64,000 bases of DNA from CAVEFW01 sp963643505 (GTDB lineage Bacteria > Actinomycetota > Coriobacteriia > Coriobacteriales > Eggerthellaceae), in contig CAVIKF010000002.1 in assembly GCA_963643505.1 (NCBI GenBank), positions 217,655 to 281,654 on the forward strand. Reading direction: 5' to 3'. The notes beneath the pieces were generated by a model. That model did not search any database and was not told the DNA's origin. It saw only the letters and a program-made list of their open reading frames with translations. Made by a program: the position numbers and the translations under genes. This document shows positions 16,190 to 22,661 of the stretch, one piece after another; within the stretch, counting starts at the first letter, position 1; each line of letters opens with the position of its first letter.

Positions 16190-16387
16190 CTCAGCGTAGG
16201 ACCTGTGGAGCTCAGCGATGAGGATTTCCCGAAGAAGCGAACTGAGGGTCGTTCCGCGCAACGTGGCCTCATCTTGTGCGGCTTTACGCAGATTCTCTGG
16301 GACGCTGAGCGTGATTGAGACGATCTTCCCCTCCGCTAACCAACGGCGGATGTCTCGGGACGAAGACAGAGAGGCTCGGTCAATCAT
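16175..16387 (-). CDS. Small ribbon-helix-helix (CopG/Arc-like) protein
   Basis: Likely a DNA-binding regulator or antitoxin-like protein. The 70-aa product from ATG 16387 is preceded by AGGAGGGATCA, a strong ribosome binding site; a longer frame upstream has none. The region IVSITLSVPENLRKAAQDEA followed by LRGTTLSSLLREILIAEL fits a beta-strand then two-helix RHH fold (about residues 20-60). It lies upstream of the VWA-MoxR-DUF6273 genes on the same strand, with the inverted repeat between them, and may regulate them; no operator has been demonstrated. No toxin gene is adjacent on the same strand, though the next gene upstream has a toxin-like C-terminus. Confidence 0.75.
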   Translation of the reverse strand: MIDRASLSSSRDIRRWLAEGKIVSITLSVPENLRKAAQDEATLRGTTLSSLLREILIAELHRSYAEHDMS

Positions 16388-16493
16388 TGATCCCTCCTTT
16401 TCTCGGAAACGGATACTTGAAGAGTAATCCATATGAGAAAAGGCGATGGGGTGTTTTTTTGAACACGCGGACCTTATCGCGTAAAAGTCCGAA

Positions 16494-17177
16494 CTATTGG
16501 CGTTCGAAGTAGTCCTTGTCGGCATAGTAGTACGTGCGGATGTAGCCGTCGGTGGAGACGACCACAAACTCGCGGGTGTTTTCGAGGTAGTACACGTCGT
16601 CGCCGTCTTCCCGCTCCGTTTTATGGGAAGCCTTGGGATTCGTGACGACGGCGGACGCGGCGCTCTCGTAGGCTGCGGCGTCGGCGAAACCCATGTTTTT
16701 GCCGTGCTTTTCGTAATGCTCGTTGAGTAGATTCGTGTTGCGGAATGTGCATTTTTTCGCGTTGGCGGCGTTTGTTTTGGCGGCGTTTGCGCTGGGTACG
16801 TTGGTGGCGTTGGAGTCGGAGGTCGTGCTGGTCGTGTTGGGGGTGCTCACAACGGCGGAATAGTTTGTGGTGCTCGACGGGTCTGTCCCGGGGACCGTGC
16901 CACCAAGGGAGCCGCCTCCGATCAGGGCTGCAAGGACGATTGCGATGGCGGCGCCGCCTGTCGCGACAAGCTTGCCGAGGGGCCAACCGGCTTGGGAGGC
17001 GGTCTTGTTTGTGGCTAAGCTTTCGCGTTTGGCTTCGGATGAGGACTTGCTTGATTTATTTACCTCGCGGCATTCCTTGCATCGCTTAGGGAGGTCAAGA
17101 CCTTTGGATTCGTAAAACGATATCTCGCCCTCGGTCAGCTCGAACTCTTTTCCGCATTGCTTACAGGTTCGCTTCAC
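16494..17177 (-). CDS. Zinc-ribbon, membrane-anchored protein with toxin-like C-terminal domain
   Basis: Function unknown. Starting at GTG 17177 (AAAGGAGACCCC just upstream; ATG 17192 is in frame but would overlap this site), the protein has about 227 aa. Residues 2-40 form a zinc ribbon of the zf-trcl type: TCKQCGKEFELTEGEISFYE, then LPKRCKECR. A single transmembrane helix follows (about 70-90, KLVATGGAAIAIVLAALIGGG), then a Thr/Ser/Asn-rich spacer. The C-terminal segment (about 145-227) has EHYEKHGKNMGFADAAAYESAA, split by conserved spacing, then REDGDDVYYLENTREFVVVS and IRTYYYAD. I associate this pattern with C-terminal domains of polymorphic toxins of the RNase (BECR-like) type. That assignment is from memory and moderate at best. 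Confidence 0.7.
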   Translation of the reverse strand: MKRTCKQCGKEFELTEGEISFYESKGLDLPKRCKECREVNKSSKSSSEAKRESLATNKTASQAGWPLGKLVATGGAAIAIVLAALIGGGSLGGTVPGTDPSSTTNYSAVVSTPNTTSTTSDSNATNVPSANAAKTNAANAKKCTFRNTNLLNEHYEKHGKNMGFADAAAYESAASAVVTNPKASHKTEREDGDDVYYLENTREFVVVSTDGYIRTYYYADKDYFERQ

Positions 17178-17325
17178 GGGGTCTCCTTTCATGCGTCGTC
17201 ACGCCGTCGTCAGTGTAGCGCATCCTGTGTATATGAGTTGGCGGATGATTGCTAAGACCGAGTACGGAGTAGGGGGGCGCATGGGGGTATCATTGGGGCG
17301 CGTGCCGTTATGAGGGGGGTGTCAG

Positions 17326-17547
17326 ATGCAGTCAAACATGAGAAGGACCGCGATGGTGGTCGACGAATTCGGGGAGGAAGTCGGCGAGGAGACTCTCGAG
17401 CGCTTCGGGTATACACCCGCGGCGGTTCAGGTTTGGTGGGACCCTTCGACCAAGAGAAAATTCCTGTACGTGGACATCTCCGATGATTTCAGCTATTTCG
17501 AACCCTACGATGGGCCGGTTATTCACGGGACAGGTTACTCGTTTTAG
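17326..17547 (+). CDS. Small protein of unknown function
   Basis: I do not recognise this 73-aa protein. It is acidic and rich in aromatics, with AVQVWWDPSTKRKFLYVDIS and DDFSYFEPYDGPVIHGTGYS blocks that look like a small beta-rich domain. A GAGGGGGG run precedes ATG 17326; ATG 17338 is an alternative start. It has no signal peptide or membrane segment. It is monocistronic, between the zinc-ribbon gene and aspS, and reads in the direction of aspS. Confidence 0.6.
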   Translation: MQSNMRRTAMVVDEFGEEVGEETLERFGYTPAAVQVWWDPSTKRKFLYVDISDDFSYFEPYDGPVIHGTGYSF

Positions 17548-17670
17548 TGATTTGAGCGGGACAAAGTTCTTTCGTTGCATTAAACTGTTCAAGTTTACAC
17601 GGACTGCCGCGGTTGTTGGCGTGCGCCGATTTTCGCTCGTTTAAGGCTTTGGGGAGGATCATAGACCGAT

Positions 17671-19458
17671 ATGACTGACTATAAGAATAAATACTGCATG
17701 CACACCGCGACGTGCGGTGAACTTCGTTTGGAGGACATCGATCGCGAAGTGACCCTTACAGGTTGGGCATGGCACAATCGCGACCACGGGGGACTCATAT
17801 TCTGCGACTTGCGCGATCGCGATGGCTACACCCAGATCGTCGTTGACCCCGACTGCGTCACGCCCGAGGAATTCAATGTTGCCGAGCACCTCTCCCGTGA
17901 GGACGTCATCAAGGTGACGGGCAAGGTTCGCGCTCGCGGGGAGGGCATGATCAACCCCAACATGGTGACGGGCGAGATCGAGGTCTTGGCAACGAGCCTC
18001 ACGATGCTCAACCAAAGCGTTACCCCGCCCTTCAGCATCGAGGACGGCATCGAGACCGACGAGACGACGCGCATGAAGTGGCGCTACCTCGATCTCCGTC
18101 GTCCTGAGATGCTTGCAAACATCAAGCTGCGCCACCAGGTCGTCCAAGCGTTGCGCGCAAGCCTCAACAAGCGCGACTTTCTCGAGGTTGAGACCCCGAT
18201 TCTCGCGAACAGCACGCCTGAGGGCGCACGCGACTACATCGTTCCGAGCCGCCCGAACCCCGGCAAGTTCTACGCGCTTCCGCAAAGCCCCCAACAGTTC
18301 AAGCAGATGCTCATGGCCGGCGGCATCGAGCGCTATTACCAAGTAGCCCGTTGCTTCCGCGACGAGGACCTGCGTGCAGATCGCCAACCTGAGTTTACCC
18401 AGGTCGACATCGAGATGAGCTTCGTGTCCGAGTATGACGTCGTCGACATGATGGAGGACGTCATGAAAGAGCTGTTTGACGAGCTTGGCATCGAGCACGA
18501 GTTCCCGCTGCAGCGCATGGAGTACTCCGAGGCGATGCGTCGTTTCGGATGCGATAGGCCTGACGTCCGTTTTGGCATGGAGCTCGTTGACCTGACCGAT
18601 ATCGTTCGCGGTTGTGGGTTTGGCGTCTTCGCAAAGGCCATCGAGGCCGGCGGAATCGTCAAGTGTATCAATTGCAAGGGAGCCGGTAACTGGAGCCGAG
18701 GCGACGTCGAGAAGATGGCCGAGGTTGCCGCCGAGAACGGTGCAAAGGGCATGGCGTGGATCGCCTTTGTGAGCGATGACGTCGAGATGAAGGGCAAGAG
18801 CCCGATCATTAAGTTCTTCGACGAGGAGACCTACGCTGCAATCAAACAAGCCGCTGCGGCCGAGCCTGGCGACTTGCTGCTGTTTGCCGCTGACAAGCCG
18901 GCGACGGTTGCCGCGGTCCTCTCTGCCCTGCGTCTTTCCATGGCAGACAAGCTCGGCATCGAGCGCAACGGCCATGCGATGCTTTGGGTCGTCAACTTCC
19001 CGATGTTCAAGTACGACGAGGACGAGAAGAAGTATGCGGCCGAGCACCATCCGTTCACTCACATCCTCGAGGAGGATCTCGACAAGATTGAAGATACCCC
19101 GCTTGAGTGCGGTAGTTACAGCTACGACCTCGTTCTCGATGGGTTTGAGCTTGGCGGCGGTTCCATCCGTATCCACAACCCTGAAGAGCAAAAACGCGTC
19201 CTGCGCCGTTGCGGCGTGTCCGACGAGGATATCGACATCAAATTCGGCCACCTCATCCACGCCCTCGAACTCGGCACTCCGCCCCATGGCGGCATCGCTC
19301 TCGGCCTCGATCGCTTGGTTATGCTTTTGGCCGGCAAGCCGAGCATCCGTGACGTCATTGCCTTCCCGAAGACGAGCAGCGCAAGCGACCCGATGACCGG
19401 CGCACCGAATGCCGTGACGGGTCGCCAGCTCAAGGATGTCAGCCTCCGCCTGTTGTAA
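17671..19458 (+). CDS. aspS: Aspartyl-tRNA synthetase (bacterial type)
   Basis: Charges tRNA-Asp (possibly also tRNA-Asn in a non-discriminating form). The 595-aa length is typical of bacterial AspRS. The N-terminal OB-fold anticodon-binding domain (about 10-110: GWAWHNRDHGGLIFCDLRDR) is followed by class II motif 2, RCFRDEDLRADRQPEFTQ (about 225-242). The bacterial GAD insertion occupies about 300-420, and motif 3 is HGGIALGLDRLVMLL (about 542-556). The Shine-Dalgarno GGGAGG is 13 bp from the ATG. glmU follows 33 bp later. Confidence 0.97.
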   Translation: MTDYKNKYCMHTATCGELRLEDIDREVTLTGWAWHNRDHGGLIFCDLRDRDGYTQIVVDPDCVTPEEFNVAEHLSREDVIKVTGKVRARGEGMINPNMVTGEIEVLATSLTMLNQSVTPPFSIEDGIETDETTRMKWRYLDLRRPEMLANIKLRHQVVQALRASLNKRDFLEVETPILANSTPEGARDYIVPSRPNPGKFYALPQSPQQFKQMLMAGGIERYYQVARCFRDEDLRADRQPEFTQVDIEMSFVSEYDVVDMMEDVMKELFDELGIEHEFPLQRMEYSEAMRRFGCDRPDVRFGMELVDLTDIVRGCGFGVFAKAIEAGGIVKCINCKGAGNWSRGDVEKMAEVAAENGAKGMAWIAFVSDDVEMKGKSPIIKFFDEETYAAIKQAAAAEPGDLLLFAADKPATVAAVLSALRLSMADKLGIERNGHAMLWVVNFPMFKYDEDEKKYAAEHHPFTHILEEDLDKIEDTPLECGSYSYDLVLDGFELGGGSIRIHNPEEQKRVLRRCGVSDEDIDIKFGHLIHALELGTPPHGGIALGLDRLVMLLAGKPSIRDVIAFPKTSSASDPMTGAPNAVTGRQLKDVSLRLL

Positions 19459-19491
19459 GGCTTTGAATACAGACCGTTCTAGGGGGACGAT

Positions 19492-20871
19492 ATGGAATCA
19501 GCAGCAATCATCTTGGCGGCAGGTGCCGGTACTCGTATGAAATCCAAGAAGCCCAAGGTTGCGCATGAGGTCATCGGAAAACCTATGGTTCGATGGGTCG
19601 TCGACGCGGCAAAGGGCGCTGGCATCGAGCGCATCGTCTCGGTTGTCGGCCATCTCAAGGAACAGGTTGAGCCGCTTGTCGTCGACGATACCATCGTTGT
19701 CGAGCAGGTTTGTCGCAACGGCACGGGCGGCGCGGTCAAGGTGTGCGCCCCCGCTCTTGCGGGCTTTAAAGGCTCCCTGGTCGTCCTGTCCGGCGACAGC
19801 CCCCTTATCACGAGCGAGACCATCGAGGCCCTCATTCGCACGCGCGAGGAAAACAACGCAGCCGTTGTCGTTTTGACGATGAAGTTGGACGACCCCTTTG
19901 GGTATGGACGCATCATCCGCGACAGCGGTGGCAACGTGAAGCGCATCGTGGAGCAAAAGGATGCAACTTTGGAGGAAGCTGCCGTCAACGAGTGCAACTC
20001 CGGGTTCTATTGTTTTGATGCCGAGGCTTTGTTTGCGGCTCTTGAGCAGGTCGGCAACGACAACGCGCAGGGCGAGTACTACCTCACCGATGTGCTTGCG
20101 ATTTGCCGCAAGAGCGGACGCAGTGTCATGGCGCTTCCCACGAATGACCCCAATGAATGTCTCGGCGTCAATAGCCGTATCCAACTTGCTGAGGCAACCA
20201 AGCAACTTCAGCGCCGTATCAACAACGCCTACATGGCCGCCGGTGTGACTATGACCGACCCTGCCCAGGTGTGGATTGGGCCCGATGTCACCATTGAGTC
20301 CGATGTCGAGCTTTTGCCCCAGACCATGTTGTTCGGTACGACCTCCATCGGTGAGGACAGCGTCATCGGTCCCAACACACGACTTACCGACACCAAGGTC
20401 GGACGAGGTTGTGTTGTCCAAGAGACCGTTGCGATTCAGGCGATTCTCGAAGACGGCTCGGATGCCGGACCGCGTGCATATCTTCGTCCGGGCGCCCACT
20501 TGCTTGAGGGGGCACATGTCGGTACCCATGTCGAAATCAAGAAGTCCGTCGTCGGACGTGGCTCCAAGGTCCCCCACCTTTCCTATATTGGCGATGCGGA
20601 GATCGGCGAAGGCGTCAATATCGGCGCTGGCTCTATCACGTGCAACTACGACGGAAAGCACAAGAGCAAGACCATCATCGGTGATGGTGCGTTCGTCGGT
20701 AGCGACACGATGATGGTCGCACCGGTCTCTATCGGCGCTGGTGCGATTGTCGGCGCAGGTTCTTGTATTGCCAAGGACGTCCACGGGGACGCGCTTGCCC
20801 TCACTCGCCCTGAGCTTATCCAAATTGAGGGATGGGCCGCCAAGAAGCGCGAGCAATTCGCCAACGAATAG
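19492..20871 (+). CDS. glmU: Bifunctional UDP-GlcNAc pyrophosphorylase / glucosamine-1-phosphate acetyltransferase GlmU
   Basis: Makes UDP-GlcNAc for peptidoglycan: acetylates GlcN-1-P, then adds UMP. The 459-aa protein has the uridyltransferase domain with LAAGAGTRMKS (about 7-17) and GTGGAV (about 78-83). A left-handed beta-helix acetyltransferase domain begins near residue 250 (hexapeptides such as IGEDSVIGPNTRL), with NYDGKHKSKTIIGDGAFVGS near the active site (about 385-405). The start is ATG 19492 with AGGGGGACGAT upstream. It is probably co-transcribed with aspS and ends at a strong terminator. Confidence 0.97.
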   Translation: MESAAIILAAGAGTRMKSKKPKVAHEVIGKPMVRWVVDAAKGAGIERIVSVVGHLKEQVEPLVVDDTIVVEQVCRNGTGGAVKVCAPALAGFKGSLVVLSGDSPLITSETIEALIRTREENNAAVVVLTMKLDDPFGYGRIIRDSGGNVKRIVEQKDATLEEAAVNECNSGFYCFDAEALFAALEQVGNDNAQGEYYLTDVLAICRKSGRSVMALPTNDPNECLGVNSRIQLAEATKQLQRRINNAYMAAGVTMTDPAQVWIGPDVTIESDVELLPQTMLFGTTSIGEDSVIGPNTRLTDTKVGRGCVVQETVAIQAILEDGSDAGPRAYLRPGAHLLEGAHVGTHVEIKKSVVGRGSKVPHLSYIGDAEIGEGVNIGAGSITCNYDGKHKSKTIIGDGAFVGSDTMMVAPVSIGAGAIVGAGSCIAKDVHGDALALTRPELIQIEGWAAKKREQFANE

Positions 20872-20908
20872 CGACCAGCTAAAGAAAACCCGCTAAAGGG
20901 AAAAGAGA

Positions 20909-20938
20909 GGGGGTGGCATGGAGCCGCCCCCATTTCTT
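20909..20938 (+). terminator. Terminator of glmU
   Basis: The 9-bp stem GGGGGTGGC / GCCGCCCCC with loop ATGGA is followed by ATTTCTT. It sits between glmU and the convergent hydrolase gene. Confidence 0.75.
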
Positions 20939-20949
20939 GTCTGTTTGCC

Positions 20950-20975
20950 TAGGGGCACGTGTTAGGGGCACGTGT
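20950..20975. repeat. 13-bp perfect tandem repeat beside the stop of the metallo-hydrolase gene
   Basis: taggggcacgtgt occurs twice without a gap. A degenerate third copy of the left edge (gcctag) overlaps the stop codon at 20980-20982. Confidence 0.85.
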
Positions 20976-20979
20976 TCGC

Positions 20980-21597
20980 CTAGAGGTCAAGCTCCTCTCC
21001 GGGGGCGAGAACGATGCGTCCGTCGGGGATGAAGCGCTCAGCGGTCTCCCTGCTAAAGATTGTGGGGTTGGACATGTCGTGGACGGGGACGAGGTGGATT
21101 GGGATGAAGTGGCGTGCGGCGATGAGGCGGACGCAATTGCTCCCCTCCTCCGGACCCATGTTGTAAAAACCATCTCCCGGGAGGGTGGCGTAGTCGAGTT
21201 TGAGATCGGCGAGCTTGCCGGAACGCATGTCGTCGGTGGTGCTGGTATCGCCTGCGGCATAAAATCTTAGGCCGTCGATTTCGATGACAAGCCCTACGCA
21301 CTCATCGATGGGGTGGTTTTTGTTATACGCCTGAACAGCGGTGATACGAAGACCGTGGCTCACCAAGGTCTGATAAGAGCCGGGGGCGGCAAGGAAGTCT
21401 TTGGCGCGCAGAATCTCACACCCGTCGGCATGTGGCATCTTGTCCACAGCGGTGTGGTCTTTGTGCTCGTGTGTGACGAGTATCAGGTCGGCGGGGGCAT
21501 CATAGCCATCTCCCGCAAAGGGATCGACGTAGACGACGACGCCCGACTCGGTGGTGAGACGAAACGATCCGTGACCTTGGTATAGCATGCGTGCCAT
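20980..21597 (-). CDS. UPF0173-type metal-dependent hydrolase (metallo-beta-lactamase fold)
   Basis: Predicted metal-dependent hydrolase, substrate unknown; cytosolic. The 205-aa protein from ATG 21597 has GHGSFRL at the N-terminus, the Zn-binding THEHKDHTAVDKM (HxHxDH-like, about 41-53), YAAGDTSTTDDM (Asp ligand, about 109) and a C-terminal HFIPIHLVPVHD. GGAGGAATC lies just before ATG 21597; a five-codon longer start exists but overlaps that site. It follows proC on the same strand with an 18-bp gap, so they are a likely operon. Confidence 0.88.
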   Translation of the reverse strand: MARMLYQGHGSFRLTTESGVVVYVDPFAGDGYDAPADLILVTHEHKDHTAVDKMPHADGCEILRAKDFLAAPGSYQTLVSHGLRITAVQAYNKNHPIDECVGLVIEIDGLRFYAAGDTSTTDDMRSGKLADLKLDYATLPGDGFYNMGPEEGSNCVRLIAARHFIPIHLVPVHDMSNPTIFSRETAERFIPDGRIVLAPGEELDL

Positions 21598-21615
21598 GGC
21601 TGATTCCTCCAAATG

Positions 21616-22410
21616 CTAGAGAGCGCGAGCGGCGGCGGCGGTGGTGCGGACGGCACCAATGACGGTGCCGCGGAAGGCGTTCTTTTCGAGGGCTTCCATG
21701 CCCTTGATGGTCGAGCCGCCGGGGCTGCACACCTCGTCCTTGAGGATGCCGGGGTGCTTGCCGCTTTCCAAGACCATCTTTGCACTGCCAAGAACGGTTT
21801 GGGCAGCGACCTCGTACGCAGCGGCGCGAGGAAGGCCTTCGGCGACACCGCCGTCAGCTAAGGCCTCGATGAAGGCATATACGAAGGCAGGGGCGCTGCC
21901 GCCTAGCGCGCTTGCGGCGTCGATGAGCTTCTCGGGAAGAAGCATGCGCGTTCCGAAACAATCCAACAATGATTCTATTTGGAAAAGCTCACTATTGGTC
22001 ACTTGCCCGTTTGGACAGTAGCTTGTGAAGCCTTCGCCGACCAGGGCGGGCGTGTTCGGCATGCAGCGGACTATCTTGACCGCCGTGCCGAACTGCTTCT
22101 CGAGCCAAGCGATGGTCTTGCCGGGAGCGATGGTGACTATGACCTGGTCGGGTTTGACCCCTTCCCGAATCTCGGCGATGACGTCGGCGTATTGCTGCGG
22201 CTTGCAGGAGAGGAAGATGATGTCGGACGCCCCAACGACCGCCTTGTTGTCAGTGCCCACGGAAAAGCCGAGTTCAAGTGTTTTCTCCTTGGCGTGGAGG
22301 GTGCTTGAGCATGAGCCTGTGACGTCCGCGGCGGCCACAACGCCGGCGGAAATGATTTTCGCTGCGATGGCGGTGGCCATATTTCCTGTGCCGATGAATC
22401 CAAGTTTCAT
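21616..22410 (-). CDS. proC: Pyrroline-5-carboxylate reductase
   Basis: Last step of proline synthesis: NAD(P)H-dependent reduction of pyrroline-5-carboxylate. The 264-aa protein has the N-terminal Rossmann motif LGFIGTGNMATAI (about 3-15) and FLSCKPQQ (about 69-76). The C-terminal dimerisation/active-site domain follows, with DAASALGGSAPAFVYAFIEALADGGV (blocks near 163-188) and the family signature ending PGGSTIKGMEALE (about 230-242). It is divergent from addB and upstream of the hydrolase gene. Confidence 0.96.
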   Translation of the reverse strand: MKLGFIGTGNMATAIAAKIISAGVVAAADVTGSCSSTLHAKEKTLELGFSVGTDNKAVVGASDIIFLSCKPQQYADVIAEIREGVKPDQVIVTIAPGKTIAWLEKQFGTAVKIVRCMPNTPALVGEGFTSYCPNGQVTNSELFQIESLLDCFGTRMLLPEKLIDAASALGGSAPAFVYAFIEALADGGVAEGLPRAAAYEVAAQTVLGSAKMVLESGKHPGILKDEVCSPGGSTIKGMEALEKNAFRGTVIGAVRTTAAAARAL

Positions 22411-22600
22411 GAAGATCCCTATCCGATTGTTCCTGCGATGGGGTAAAAGATACCATGAAGCGGGTTTAGCGTGTGTTGCGGAGAGGCGATTGTTTTTGGG
22501 ACGGATGGCTCGCGAACCACGAGGCCGTGTCCCGGCCGAGCCCGTTGATGTCCCATTATTGCGACACGACGGGGATGTTCAGGTGTCATACTCTTATCAA

Positions 22601-22650
22601 ACAGGAAAACGGATCGAACAGAAAACGGATCGAGCAGGAAAACGGCTCCC
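22601..22650. repeat. Three imperfect 16-17-bp tandem units in front of addB
   Basis: Units acaggaaaacggatcga, acagaaaacggatcga and gcaggaaaacggctccc lie head to tail and end one base before the addB Shine-Dalgarno AAGGAGG. The function is unknown; they could be a binding site in the addB leader. Confidence 0.8.
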
Positions 22651-22661
22651 AAGGAGGCAAT

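Noticed and set aside
17659..19287. 542-codon minus-strand frame over aspS
   Set aside because: Shadow of aspartyl-tRNA synthetase; no independent evidence of coding.
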